This document shows positions 48,088 through 61,028 of a stretch of 64,000 nt of DNA, piece after piece. The stretch lies in assembly GCA_023653625.1 (NCBI GenBank), contig CM042898.1, forward strand, positions 6,633,001-6,697,000, written 5' to 3'. Made by a program: the position numbers and the translations under genes. Under the pieces are notes generated by a model, which saw only the letters and a list, made by a program, of their open reading frames with translations, made no database searches and was not told where the DNA came from. The DNA comes from Triadica sebifera. Lineage: Eukaryota; Streptophyta; Magnoliopsida; Malpighiales; Euphorbiaceae. Positions within the stretch are counted from its first letter, which is position 1; the number at the start of each line of letters is the position of its first letter.

Positions 48088-48370
48088 CTCCACAACAGAA
48101 ACAACAGTAGCAGCAAGAGAGGATCATGATTATTTCTCTCAAAACCAAAACCGCTTTCGCAGAACAAGAATTCTGCGAAAAGGGTGTCTCTGCTGCAACT
48201 TCTCCATCAAAAGCCCCGTTCTCTGGGTCATTCAAGAGTTTGTCTTGGTTGCTAGTGCTTTCTTGAGAGAGCTTCTTCTCGCTGTTCATTCTATGGAGGT
48301 TCCACTCCAGTTTCTTTAGATATGCGATCTTGAAAGAGTCCCTTATTCTCATTGAAGGCCATAGATGCAT
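48088..48370 (-). CDS. First exon of an unidentified Cys-rich protein gene
   Basis: The minus-strand frame from 48370 encodes MHLWPSMRIRDSFKIAYLKK and a Ser/Asn-rich middle. It ends with AVLVLREIIMILSCCYCCFC, a short hydrophobic Cys cluster, before a good donor (GAG|GTGAGT) at 48088/48087; 94 codons plus one base. The Met at codon 7 (MRIRDSF) is an equally good start. Base composition is richer in G+C than the flanks, and a CT-rich leader lies just upstream (48370-48395). The Cys-rich hydrophobic end could be a palmitoylated or membrane-edge segment, which is inference. I do not recognise the family, and later exons were not found. Confidence 0.5.
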
Positions 48371-48751
48371 CTCTCTTTCTCTCTGTCTGTGGCTATCTTC
48401 CGATTCCTTTCTACTTAAATTCCCCTTGTTCTTAATTTTTTTTTTTTTTTTAGAACAACATGCACATTGGCCGATATTATTAACAATAATATTTAAAATG
48501 CTTATGAATTATAAAATATCAAATGAAATTTAGGGATTGTTTTTGTAATTATTCCTTTTGTCTAATTTGAAGTCGGGCTCGAGACAGGTTGATTAGATTT
48601 GCAATTTTTATGATATCCAAATCCTTAACGAATTTTGGTGAAATGGGCTCATATGAGGTCCAAAGCATTCTTGTGTTTACATTAATGTTGGGCTCGTACC
48701 ATGCTTTTAAATTCTTGCATCCATGTTTTCTTTAAGAAAAGCTGAAAAGAA

Positions 48752-48760
<9 letters not shown>

Positions 48761-48793
<33 letters not shown>
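48761..48793. repeat. TA microsatellite
   Basis: About 16 TA dinucleotides after a poly-A run. Confidence 0.95.
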
Positions 48794-48796
<3 letters not shown>

Positions 48797-48954
48797 AGGA
48801 TTGGAAATCCCTCAAGTTATGTTGAATATAATATTAATCTCCACCATTCATTATTAATAAATAGTTAAAATTAAATGTCATAATTGAGAGGATGTTATTT
48901 ATTTTTTAAAAATAATTATTTAATATTTAATTTTAATTATTCATTGATAATTTA

Positions 48955-49180
48955 CAGCGCGTCTCGTCACTTGCACACTATGGGCATCGACCAGCAAACT
49001 TCCCATTCGGCCCTTCTTAAAATACAGACCAAAGAGTCTGACATATATACGAGTCAACAGATGAATAAAGTCGTAAAGCGCAAGAAAGTTAATTGGCTAG
49101 ATCACTTCGAAGATTGTACCGCCAACCGATCATGATCTTCTAAGAAGAGTTCGAGTGAGAGCATGCATGTCGAGTTCCAA
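48955..49180 (+). pseudogene. Decayed 25S ribosomal RNA fragment
   Basis: It can be followed against plant nuclear 25S rRNA: cccttcttaaaatacagacc, aaagagtctgaca, gagtcaacagatgaataaag, cgcaagaaagttaattggct, gatcttctaagaagagttcg and gagcatgcatgtcgag. Nearly all departures I can judge are C-to-T or G-to-A, the mark of long decay of methylated cytosines. About 225 bp of one internal 25S region is present; no other rRNA parts surround it. It cannot be a functional rRNA gene. Confidence 0.85.
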
Positions 49181-52100
49181 TTTATATTAAATGAATATAT
49201 TTATTATGTTTAATCCAATTTGAGGGAATCTCAATCTAATATTCTATGCATATATAACAACAAAAAAATTAAATTAAAAAGAAAAGGAGAAAATAATTGA
49301 TATAAATAGGTGGGAATTTTATGGGGCTTGCAAAAAAAAATTTATGATGTGCAAATTCAACATCCAAATCCTTCATAAGAGGACTTAACTTGTGGTAGGC
49401 TAGAATAAATGTTAACAGACTTATTGGGCTTTAAAGAAATATATGAGTAGTCAATAGGTAACATTATTGGTTACATTAAATATTATATTATATAATGATT
49501 AAAATTGTAGAGTTAAGGGATATTATATTCCAATTATTGATTTTTTTTTTCAATTAGTTTTGAATTAGACTATACCGTTAATATTAATTGGAATACATTT
49601 GAATCTTAAGCAAAATCGTATCAAGAATTTTTAAACTATACCAAAAAGATCGATATTGAATCATATATTTTATTTATTTTAATATATTATATATTATATA
49701 TATATATGAGCTAAGAAACAAACAAATGAAAAATGAAAAATTGAAGGGGCATGTAATGAGAACAACCCACCAAAGCTATGTGGTTGAAAGAAACATCAAC
49801 GATTTATCATAACAATCCATTGCATGAGTCATCACATACATTAGGGCAAATAGCTCAGCGATCGACTCTTTATCTTGTAGTGCAGTAAGTCAAGAATTCT
49901 GATAATCAATTAAGGAAAGGATGGAAATTCGAAGGAAGCAAAACCAAATCTTGAAGGATTTTGGTGGTAATCCAAAACATGGAATGATAACAGATGAGGA
50001 TTTGTAAGAAGAGATAAGAATAAAGAAGAGAGTGGTTATAGGAACCATCTTTGTACTACATATAACCTCTCTCTCGGAGATGTTTATATCTTTTAGATCA
50101 CAATTCAATTATGAAGTGTTGGAAATTACTTTTAAAAAAATAAATTTAAATTAATTTTTATAAATAATTTCTTTAAAATTTGTTTTTGGAAACAATTTCT
50201 AATTATATATTTCTCTATAAAAACATCTTTCAAAATTCAAAAAAGTTATAAATAAAATTTTGTACAAATTTTTTTTTTTTTTCAAATGTAATCTCACCAA
50301 TATGGAAATATTAAAGGAATGGGGACTTTGTTGGATTCTTGATAAAGAAACATTATAGAGTTAATAATGATAACTTGAGTGAGAAGCACAGTATAGAGTC
50401 TTATCATGTCTCTGCTTCAAAAATGTTGTTTTTAAAGCAAATATTTGCTTAGAAGTAACAGCTTTACATTCATCATTAATAACAATCATTGCTTTACGAG
50501 CTAGAGAAAATATATATTTTTATTATATTGAATCTTTTAACTAATTATTTTGTAACATTTTAGTCCTTATTTCAAAGGAGAAGCTCAATTGCATATTGCA
50601 CACTGCTGGTAGAGGTGATCAAGAGAATCAGTTGGATGTGTATTTTCTTTTTCTTTTTCTTTTTAGAGTTCAAGTTTGGGGATTAATTTTGTTAAGTAAG
50701 TGTTTATGAGCCAATTTTATTAAATTTTTATAGTAGTTTGTACGTGTTCATATCTTATTTTAGTTGAGTTTAGAATAATCAGATGTTTATTCATAATTAT
50801 TATTTTGATGTTTTAATTGGGGACTTGGATGAAAATTTCTGACTTAAATTAAGTTACAAAGGGAAATTGAGGATCAAAAAGAAACTTTCAAGATTGAAGA
50901 ATGAGAATTGTGCAGTAAAATGGCAATAGCAAAGCATTGCCATTCCAAATTTTCCATTATGGCCTAAAAGCTACGTACAAACATCTGGACAAGTAAGTTT
51001 AGAGGAAGATTGAAGATTCTTGCAAGAGACCCAAGATTTTGAAAGGGGATATCAACTGTGTGAACAAATTCAATTTTTTCAAGTTCTTCAGAGTTTGATA
51101 TTAAAATTTTATTTTCAAAGAATATTGATAATTAGTTTAATTGTTTTTCTTTCATCAACTAAATTTCCTATTCATCATGAACATAACTGGATTTAGTTTT
51201 TAATTATAATAATAATAATAATAATCAATTCATTCAGTTAAATACTAATCAACAATTGATGTTCGAAATCTAAAAATCCTAAAAGCCTTTTATCCGTTGA
51301 TTTTAAGTGTTAGTTATTATTGCTTTTGATTTTAGTGTACTTTATTGTTTTTAATCAAAATTTAAATTAGACTAATCAATTTTCTTAAGCAATTAGTGTA
51401 CTTTGATAATTCTCTGTTCACGTACTTGTAATGTATCACACCTTACAATTTGTGCCCTTACACATTCTCCATCCATGTCAAGAATTGAAACCCCAAAGGT
51501 TTTATATTTGAAGTTTAAGATTTTTGTACAAGAAAAACGATTTTAAAAAATATCGGTCAATTAAATAAAAAAATTTAAAATTTATTTTTTCATCCGGATA
51601 GCACTCTAAATGTTGTAAAATACTCCAAATAAAAATTTATGACAAAAAAAAATTGCACTAATGCAATTTCTTTTTTTATAAAACACCTTTAAAATTTTAG
51701 AAGAAGTGTTTTATTCTTCCTTAATGACTTATCAGCAAAATAGTTAGAAAAAAAAAAGGTACACAATTAGAAAATGCTTACTATGAAATTATGGAGAAAA
51801 TACAATCTTTCTTTTGATGTTTTTTTTAACCCAAGTACGCATGTAGAAAAAATGCTTACTACGGGAAAGGAACACACCGTGTCACAAATCATCGCAATTT
51901 CATGTAAAGCTAGACTAGCCCTTATAATCCACTCCATCAGTAAGTGAAGCATAACATACCCCTCCCAACATCACTTAATTTTTTTTAAAATGCGAAAATG
52001 AGAGAAAGGAACGCTACTATAAGACCACCACTTCAATTCCAGTCAACCACACTATATTAATTATTCTTTAATATATTGTAGAAAAATCAAGACAAGTTTC

Positions 52101-52573
52101 TGAATATATATTATTTTGGATTTTTCTCCTTAATGACTAAACTGTTTTAGGGGTATATGTCAACATTATCATGCAGATGAAAAACTGTTATTAATGATGG
52201 AAAGTAATATATATAAGGTGCACAAATGCAACTTCAAAATCGTAACTTCAATAATTAATCAAACGAGAAACATAACCTAAACTTTTCATATAAGCAAAAG
52301 ACTTGAACCAACCACATAGCCTAATTAACTTTTGTTGCAAGCATATATAATAATAACAATAATGAACTAGTGCAAAGAAGAAAAACCAAAGTGGAATCAT
52401 AACATTATAAGTGCTTGAAAATGACATAACCCAAAAAGGTAATTCAAAAAAAAAAAAAAAGAAGCCCCTATTTTCAAAGACATTAATCTACATTTTCCAT
52501 ATAAATTCCTCAACCCCTTCAAATAAAGGCCAAAGAAACCCACTACAGCACATTATTTCCTTCATTGACAAAA
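49181..52573. other. AT-rich intergenic DNA between the rRNA fragment and the aquaporin gene
   Basis: Several poly-A/T runs and a small AAT repeat near 51208-51222. 49845-49915 looks faintly like a decayed tRNA-derived SINE head (tagctcagcgatcga). The part just below 52574 is the aquaporin 3' UTR. No gene seen. Confidence 0.4.
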
Positions 52574-55500
52574 TTAAACAGTCGGGTTGCTCCTGAATGA
52601 CCCAAGTGCCTTCAAAGCTCCAGCCCTCAGTATGAATTGGTGATAGAATGCTGCAATTGCTGCTCCAATGAAGGGTCCAACCCAAAATATCCACTGCAAG
52701 AAAATAACAATAATTAGAAAATTATATATGCATTCGTATAATTAATATTTTTATAAGGTATAATTAGATTATTTAATTAAATCGTATATATGTGACTATA
52801 CTGACTTGATCATCCCAGGCCTTGTCCTGGTTGTATATAACAGCGGCTCCTAGACTCCTAGCTGGGTTGATGCCAGTGCCAGTGATAGGAATGGTAGCCA
52901 AGTGAACCATGAATACAGCAAATCCAATTGGAAGTGGAGCCAAAACCTTTCAATATTTATAAGATCCGTTATTAAACACACTACTGACCCATTTAACAGA
53001 TGTATAATTTCATATTAAAAAACAAAGCAGTTGGTAAAGTCAACAATCAGCAACATGGGGAAGGATAATGGGACCTCAACTGTGTAAGCAAATTTATGCC
53101 TGTGACTCAATAGCACATGTAAAGGGTATAAAAAAAATGATATGTTCATAAAAGCAACAATGAAATCTTTGCCATACAAAGGAAAACACTAAAAAAAATT
53201 AAAAAAAAAGGTTCTGCATATAGTTATAAGCAACTAATGAAAAAACCCATCTGTCATGTGTAGGAATGCGAAATGGCAAAATGACTTTCATTCTAGTAAA
53301 ATTAATTTTCTCATTAAGAAAAAGAAAAAGAAAAAGACGGCCCATTGAATTGAGACAACTTTTAATGGCTACCACAAATACAAAAAGCCAACCGTTGATT
53401 GAAAACAGTAATAATAATAATTAATTAATTAATTATGAGAGCATGGCTGTTCCTTCTACCTTATTAGTATCTTGTCTTGTCAATTGGGTTAGAAATAAAC
53501 AATATAAAGCTAACTATTTTTAGTTAGACTATCAAATTTCAAGACCTTATCTTTAAAAAGTAGAAAATTAATACGTTATCTCAGGGCTTCTGCCCTAGTA
53601 TGGCAAGGGACTTCGCCTCTACTGAAGAGTCGAGAATTTTCCCCTCCACCCCACGCGCAGTACATAGAAAAACAATCCCTCCCCAAATCCAAAAATTAAA
53701 ATAAAAAAAAAACTAATACTTGATGTAAAATCCCATTCAAAATATTGAAGCTTTAAGCACATATCATAAATAAATAGAAAACAATATTATTTATAAATTT
53801 GATATAATATATAAAGTTATATTAGTCATACATTTTCAATTTTAAAACTAGGATGATTAGAAATTTTTCATGTTAAATTGAGTAAATACAAGAAACCAAA
53901 AAGAATTATTATTGCGTAATTAAAAATGAATTATAAAAATTTTAGAAAGTGAATTAAGGCCAATTAACAATTAATGCATAATGGGTGAATTAAGGCCAAT
54001 TAACAATTTTTTTTGTGAGATTTTACATGGTTACTTATTAAAAAGTAATAAATGTAGCGTCAATAAAATCATGAAAAGCCCTAACAATTATTGTTGGAAA
54101 GACTTCAACCTTCTATCATAAAAGCTAACTACCCAAGTAATTAATATGTCACACAACTAAAGTCTAGGGGTGGAATATTGTGAATAGGTCAAGATACCCC
54201 ACCTCCTACGCAACATTAATTATAATGAAATATAATTAGTTTAATAATATTTATTTAAATGGAATGCATAAATAAATTTATAAAATAATCTAATTAAGAG
54301 ATTTTAATTGGTATTTTTATTTATGAAAATTGAAAAAAAATTCGTGATATTTGAGTTTTGCTATCATCAAACAATATTAATAAAAAAATCCGTATATAAT
54401 TTGATAATTAGCTTTTATAAATAAAAAAATTGTGACTAAATTATTATATAAATTTATATACGAGCACAAATTAATAATATTAATATTGAATTAAAAAATT
54501 GACACGAGAAATGTTAGAATTTTTTTTTTGAAGAAAAAGGGGAGAAATGTTAGAATACATACAGGCACATGAGAGTCTCTAGCGCTTCTCTTAGGATCTG
54601 TGGCAGAGAAGACTGTGTAAACCAAAACGAAAGTTCCAATGATCTCAGCCCCTAATCCAACGCCTGTGCTGTAGGCATCATCGAGTGTGTTGGCCCCACC
54701 ACCATACCTCTTATAGTGGGAACTCTGAAATGCCTTAACCAGCCCAACACCTGCTATGGCTCCTAAGCATTGGGCCACCATGTACATCACGGCCCGTACT
54801 AATGATACCTTTCGAGCCAGGAAAAGCCCAAATGTTACTGCTGGGTTAATGTGACCTCCTGCGCATTGTACCAAGACAATATTATCATCCGCTAACGTGT
54901 ACCTCCGTTCAAAAAAATAAAAATAAAAAAGCAAGTGATACCTCAGCCACTTAGTTACTCCCTTTTATCAACTTTTCTTGAGAAAATCTTATAAGGGAAA
55001 ATCAGTTTCTTGCTCAAGCAAAACGAGGCGTATTATTCTCTAAAAAGATTATTAATATATAAATTGTACTTAATTTATACAAAAACCCAGAAAATAATGT
55101 TTGCTTCTTTAAAAATAAGTCTACTCTAGTGGAATCATTTCATTAGATTTCAACTCCGGTGGTTAGTACCCTTTTCTATTTATAAAACTGTAAAATGAAA
55201 CTTTAAAAAGAAAATAAGAAGAAGAAGAAGAAGAAGAAGAAATAACTCTTAAAAGAAAAAGGAAATGAGATAATTATTTGAAAAAAAATTATGCAGAAGA
55301 AGAGAAGAAGAAGAACCCACCAGAAATACCAGCAGTGCAGTAAACGAGAATGAAAATCATACCACCAAAGGCCCAAGCGATACCAAGAATACCAACGCCA
55401 CCACAGGCATCGGTGCCAATCTTGGCAGGATCGGTCTGGCTTTTGTACCCAATCACAGTCAAAACAGTGATGTAAAGGAAGAGAAGAGTAGCTATGAATT

Positions 55501-55630
55501 CAGCTATCAAAGCTCTGTAAAATGACCATTTAGCTAGCTCTTCTCCATCAAACAACGGTGCTGGTGGTGGGTCATGATAATCCTTTGCAGAGAATGATCC
55601 CCTTTCCGCTACTTCCACGTCTTTTGCCAT
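52574..55630 (-). CDS. PIP2: PIP2-type plasma membrane aquaporin
   Basis: Four exons: 55630-55321, 54858-54563, 52946-52806 and 52693-52574 (310, 296, 141 and 120 nt) give 288 residues. This four-exon plan with phases 1, 0, 0 is usual for PIPs. Donors read GTGGGT, GTATGT and GTCAGT. The channel moves water (some PIP2s also H2O2 or CO2) across the plasma membrane as a tetramer. Visible signatures are NPA boxes at residues 108-110 and 229-231, and the PIP selectivity residues His217, Thr226 and Arg232. Loop D reads SATDPKRSARDSHVP, where PIP gating occurs. An N-terminal DVE diacidic ER-exit motif is at 4-6, and C-terminal phosphorylation-type serines are in LGSFRSNPTV. The short N-terminus and long C-terminus place it in PIP2 rather than PIP1. 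The 1.6 kb intron 2 carries a SINE-like fragment. Confidence 0.95.
53579..53665 (+). repeat. SINE-like tRNA-derived fragment in aquaporin intron 2
   Basis: A GC-richer island reads ctagtatggcaagggacttc and then gaagagtcgagaatttt, the spacing of degenerate pol III A and B boxes seen in plant SINEs. No poly-A tail or flanking duplication was established. Confidence 0.35.
55213..55242. repeat. GAA microsatellite in aquaporin intron 1
   Basis: About eight AAG triplets, with a related purine-rich run at 55295-55315 touching the exon 1 donor. Confidence 0.85.
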
Positions 55631-55772
55631 CTTCCTGCTTAGATGAAATTCCTAGCAGAAAACGCTCAAGTTTCTTATTCACAATAAGAGAAAAAGAGAG
55701 AAATAAGGGGGCAGGCAGAGGTTTTGGCCTATGTTTTGCGAGTGAGGATAGATCAAAGTAGAGTTAGGGGGG

Positions 55773-55778
55773 TATATA
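55773..55778 (-). promoter_or_regulatory. Probable TATA box of the aquaporin gene
   Basis: The minus strand reads CATATATACC about 145 bases upstream of the start codon, which would place transcription start near 55740 and give a leader of about 110 bases. Position and sequence are typical of plant TATA boxes. Confidence 0.5.
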
Positions 55779-55789
55779 TGGCAATGAGA

Positions 55790-57838
55790 GTGGACACTGT
55801 GCAGACTTTTTTGTTTTTCTTTATTTTTTTTATTTTTTAATGTAAAAGAATTTTTTAAAATGATGCAATATTATTAAGTGGGCATTCACCATAAATAATT
55901 ATAATATTACATCTTTCCCTATTAGCCATATAAAACTATATTTGATTAATATAATCTGAAGATTCAACCTTTTAAATAAAAAGACAAAATAGTGTATGAA
56001 CTCCACTAGATAATTTAGCAATATATATATAAGGGTTAAAATTAAAATCTGAGTTTTATACAGTCATGATTTTCAAATTATTATTATTATAAATAATTTA
56101 AATTTATAATGCATATCTGTGTATATTATACAAATATTTTTTTCTAAAATAAATATGGTATCAAATAAATAATTTTGTAAGGTATTATTTTTTTTATGGC
56201 TTAGGAAAAAAATACATAAAATGCAGACATGTGAATAGCAGTAGTGGTGTTGTTTTTTATTTTAAAATTTTTGAATTTGGTAAAAAGAGAAAAAAAATTA
56301 CTTTTTTACCAACCAATTATACAATAAATATTAAAAAATTTCCAGAAACGAAAGGTTGGGTTCGCTTGACTTTTACCGCACAACCACCACCTCCCCACTC
56401 GAACTCGGTTGGCACTTGCGTTGTATTATTTGTGTTTTATAATATTTACCGCCCAGGCTTGTATTGTGCTCCCCCCCACTTACTTCTACCATCATTTTCT
56501 TATCACCCACTTGTTCCTGCCCATGTCATTTTCAATTTCCTTTTTTAATTTTTTTTGCTATTTTTCTTAAAGATATTTAGAATTATTGTTTGATATCCAA
56601 AAATATATATATATTTTTAAATTTTTTTGATTTATTTAACTGATTTTTTAATTTTATATAAATTTTTTTTAAAATTTATTTTTAGAAAAAAATATTTAAT
56701 TACCTGTTTTTCTCCAAAAAAAATTTCAAAATTTAAAAAAATTAAAAATTTCTCTAAAAGGCAAATAGATCTTTAAAATTTAAATATTTAATTCATATGT
56801 AATTCATCAATTTAGTAAAAGAATAAGGGTGACTTTTTCTTCTCACTTTTTTCCATTGAAAATTATTTAGGTTTTTTATACTGTAAATAGGGTCAGATGT
56901 AATTATTTCAATACTGCTGAGTACTAATTAAATTTAATCTTAATGAGAAATTGACAAAAATATAGAAAATCAATGCTACTATATATTTGTAAAAGAACAA
57001 AAATGTCGCAACTTTGTGGAAAATTGTTGTTTGGGGCAAGCAAAGGCAAGTTTCTAATGATTTATCTGTATGTTGATGAGCTTGACCGGATCTTCATAAT
57101 TTAATTGATCGATTTAAATTAAAAATTTATAATTAAATAAATAAATTTAGTTTTTAAATACTTCAATTTTTAACTAAACAAAATACAACTAAAAATATTC
57201 AAATCAATATTATTTAAATTCAGTTTAGATAGTCGATTTGATAAATAAATAAAATTAAAATTAAAATATCAAAAAAAATTAGATAAATAATAATTTAAAA
57301 CTATGATCAAAACAACAATATGAATATCATCCATAATAAAAAATAATAATAATAATAATCAACACACTACTTTAACTTCTTAAAAATTTAACATATAATT
57401 TGTAAATTAGTAATGTAAATTTTTAAATTTTTACTCAATTATGGTGTTTGTAAAAAAATCGAAAAATATAAATAATTAAAGAGTTTATAATTTTAGAAAA
57501 CTAGAAATTATATATATATATGAAGAAACACTATATTATTAATTCAGTTTAACTTTATCGAATTTATATTTTTTTTAATTCAAAATCAAACTATTAAATT
57601 AGTTTATAAAAATTTTAAAACTATAATTATGCATACTATATTTATATATTAATTTAAATTTAAATATTTAACATTTTAAGCATACTATTATACATAAAAT
57701 ATGTTTATTGTAAGTATTTTCTACATATTTTATACATGAAAGATGTTAAATAGTATATTTTAAAATAGTTCATTTCGACTTGTTAACCGATTAAATGTTT
57801 AATTCTTAACTTTTTATCTTTTTTAATTTATTATACGG
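55790..57838. other. Upstream region of the aquaporin gene and AT-rich intergenic DNA
   Basis: A less AT-rich, C-rich patch at 56340-56530 lies about 600-800 bases upstream of the predicted aquaporin transcription start. It may be distal promoter, but I see no decisive motif. The rest is AT-rich with an AAT run near 57335-57357. Confidence 0.35.
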
Positions 57839-58090
57839 CTGAAAATATTGAATATTATAGTCGGTGTAAAGAAAAAAAGGGAAATTATATAATTTCTTAG
57901 ACCCCTTTTAACACTCAATCTATTTCATTTTCACCATAAAAGCAAACATTGACGGAATTTGTTTGATCGAATCTGAAAATATTGAATATTACACTCGGTG
58001 AAAAGAAAAAAAAAAAGAAAATTATATAATTTCTTAGGCTCCTTTTAACACTCAATCTATTTCATTTTCCCCATAAAAGCAAACATTGAC
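57839..58090. repeat. Tandem duplication, unit spacing 134 bp
   Basis: Copies at 57839-57953 and 57973-58090 start ctgaaaatattgaatatta and end aaaagcaaacattgac, differing by a few substitutions and one A-run length change. Confidence 0.9.
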
Positions 58091-58124
58091 TTAATATATG
58101 TCATATTTATAAAATGATAACATT

Positions 58125-58126
<2 letters not shown>

Positions 58127-58173
<47 letters not shown>
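58127..58173. repeat. AT microsatellite
   Basis: About 23 AT dinucleotides directly after the 134-bp tandem duplication. Confidence 0.95.
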
Positions 58174-58175
<2 letters not shown>

Positions 58176-59030
58176 GTTACACTTCCATTAAATATTATTT
58201 TTTTAATTATTAGATGAAATATATAATAGTTTTAATTAAATTTATAAAAATTTAATATTATTTAATATTAAAAATTATTATAATTATATTTTAAAATCTC
58301 AATATATATATATATGATATTTTAATAATTACTATATTATTTATTTATATATACTATTTTTCAACGTTAAATTAAAATTTTAATTAATAATACATTAATT
58401 ATAATATTATTTAATACTACTTAATATTATTTAAGATTAAAATTTATAATGGTTACCGTCGAATTATTGAAAATTTTAGCTTAAGCAAATTCAGAATAAA
58501 TTTCTAAACAAATAAATTTGAAAGAAAACGTTAATAATATGCCTAAAAATTAAACCAAGAAGCATTATCATTTTCAGTTTTAATGCTGCTTTCACTAAGT
58601 TGTTGTTTTTTTAATGTATTTCTTGAATCAAAACGGTTACCCTTAATACCACTTTCACTCCTATCTTATTAGTTTTATAAATTGTTAAATTTTGGCATTA
58701 TTTTTTTAAATAGTTATTTATTTTTAAATCAATCAGACTTCAACTCTGATGATAAATTTTGGTTTGAGAGTTGTGGGATGTCGCGATTTTAAATTTCTCC
58801 TCTAAATCAAATATATCCAGCTTTCTTTATAATGTATTTTCTATCAAAAAAAAATTAATCATGCAATAGTTGTTATCATTATCGGTTTTATTATTACTAT
58901 TATTATTAATTTTTTAGTTTTTGCCTTTAAATTAATCAAGCATTTATTAATTTTTTATTGCGGTTGGTTTTTCTTTTTCTCACACACAAAAAAAAAGGCT
59001 AATATTATGAATTTACTATACTAATTTGGG
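58174..59030. other. AT-rich intergenic DNA
   Basis: No gene seen. 58733-58800 is a slightly GC-richer patch (ttgagagttgtgggatgtcg) that may be another SINE remnant; I could not establish its limits. Confidence 0.35.
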
Positions 59031-59575
59031 GAGATGAGCTGACTGGGGCCCTGGGGGGTCTTCGGGGTTGATGAGCTGACTGGGGTCCACAAGAAAGGAC
59101 AAGTGATAAAGATTAGCCGGTGGACTGCACCCAAAGGATAAGAAAAATGGGACGGTTGTTGTTGTGTTGGTGCACCACGAGACCCGCGACCCACTGACCC
59201 ATTTACTTAACCTAATCGTACACTATCTGCATCAATTCCACTACGTGTCAATATCCTATTCGCCAAGCGAAGAACAAAGAATAAAAATTTTCTTACAGAT
59301 GCAGTCAATTGAACTTCTAAAAGAAAATAAAAAATGGAGAAGTTTTAACAGAAGGACACGTGGACGTTTCTCAACCAGCTACTGGTGTCACGCAATCCAC
59401 GTGGCAAATAACATATGGACCGAGATGGCTTGGCGGTTTGGAAAGTGAACGTTGGATTAGAAGGCGTGGTGATGTGGGACCCATATTATGCATTAAATGG
59501 TATTCTATTGAGCGAGCGAGTGAGAGAGAGAGAGAGAAAAAAAGTGCACAGGTCATCATAGTTTGCATTTAAGAA
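59031..59575. promoter_or_regulatory. Isolated GC-richer region with clustered ACGT (G-box/ABRE) elements
   Basis: Two perfect G-boxes (CACGTG at 59357-59362 and 59398-59403, the latter in CCACGTGGC) and an ACGTGTC at 59243-59249 lie within 165 bases. A 16-bp direct repeat gatgagctgactgggg occurs twice at 59031-59085, and a GA run is at 59522-59538. This density of ABA-type elements is typical of plant promoters, but no gene start follows on either side within view. It may be an orphaned promoter or distal control region. Confidence 0.4.
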
Positions 59576-60990
59576 ACTTTCTGATAAGTCATGTCAAGCT
59601 TTTTCTTTTTTATTTACCATTTACCAATTCGCCTTTTTACTTTTTATATTTTTTTACTCTCGGTACTTGTAACATTTTAAGTGTATATTTAGTTAAAAGG
59701 GTTAATAATCTAACAATTTCAAATTTTAAATATATATTTGATAAATTATTTTTTATTTTAATTTTTTTAAAATAAACTATAATTAAAAGCTAATTGCTGA
59801 CTTTTAGTACTGATAGCTGACAGTACTGAATAATTGACCACTGAACAATTAAACAAAATATTAAGTAAAAATCTCTTTTATGTTTTTTTAATTGGGATCG
59901 AAGTACTAAACTATTAAAAGGAAAATATGAAGTGAGGAAATAGCGGTGTAAGATTAAAAAGAAAATTTACTTTACCTTGTCGGAGGAACGAAAGAAAAAT
60001 AAAGAAACCACGTAAAATAATTTTTATTTTTCATTCATTAGATTCTTTTTAAATTTAGTGTTTAGATACAAAAAAAATAAAAAATAAAAAAAATGAATAT
60101 ATTAAAAAATAAAAATATGAGATAAAATAAATTATATTTTTCATTCATTATTTTCTCTTTAAAATTAAAATATATATATATATATCACTATAGTTAATAA
60201 AATTTATTTTCACTCTTTATTTTTTTCTTCTTACGAAAGATTTCCAGTGAAAATATTTGTCTCAACTCTGAAAGTCATTATATAATGTCTATCTTATGAT
60301 GGGAGTTTTTTTTTTGTAATTACAATATAGCTTTATTTTTCTATTTTAACAGTGATATACATCAGAAAAAAATGTACTTTTCAAATAACATTTATATTAT
60401 ATTAGAATTTTAATTGTTAATCAATAAGGTTTAAAAGTAAATCTATTTATTAATAAAATCTATACTCATAGAGTGTAGACTTCTGTATTTGTTAAATAAA
60501 ATTAATTATTTTAATTTTCAAAGATTTTTATAGATACCTTAATTTACTTATAGACCAAAGGGGTATATTTGCCCCTAAATTATATCATAAAATACGAGTC
60601 ATTTTTCTAAATTATGACTCAATTCAAATTAATCTCTGAAATTTAAAAATAATTAATTTAAACCCGTAAATTTTCACTTTGTTTGCACTATTAACTTATC
60701 TCCGTTGAGCCAACTCGGTTCTATTTAAACGATATTATTTTCATATTTTTTAATAAATAAAATAGATAGACGGTGTAGTTTCTATGGAGTAAAATATTCA
60801 AACCCTAAATATAGCTAAATGGTGTCGTTATGAATATAGAAAAATAAAAAAAAAAATTGAAATTACACAATATTTGTTGATCCCAAATCGCAAATCCCTA
60901 ATTTCTTGAAAATCCTCTCTATCTCCAAATTTCCCTCTAAAACCTAATATCGGTCTCAATCTTCAATTTGTCTCAAAGCAAAATTTGGGA
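59576..60990. other. AT-rich DNA; one terminal-repeat-like arm upstream of the GRF gene
   Basis: 60555-60780 (ggggtatatttgcccctaaa ...) resembles the arm of a Mutator-like element with alternating taaattat motifs, and directly precedes the GRF pseudogene. I found no matching inverted arm to the right. Confidence 0.3.
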
Positions 60991-61028
60991 TTTTGAAAAT
61001 ATACATAGATTTAGGAAAAAGCATTATT

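Noticed and set aside
49845..49915. tRNA-like sequence (tagctcagcgatcga ...)
   Set aside because: A-box-like start, but no foldable cloverleaf or proper B box; at most a decayed SINE head.
59164..59448. 94-codon plus-strand frame
   Set aside because: It overlaps the ACGT-element cluster, has no family resemblance, and the codon pattern looks random.
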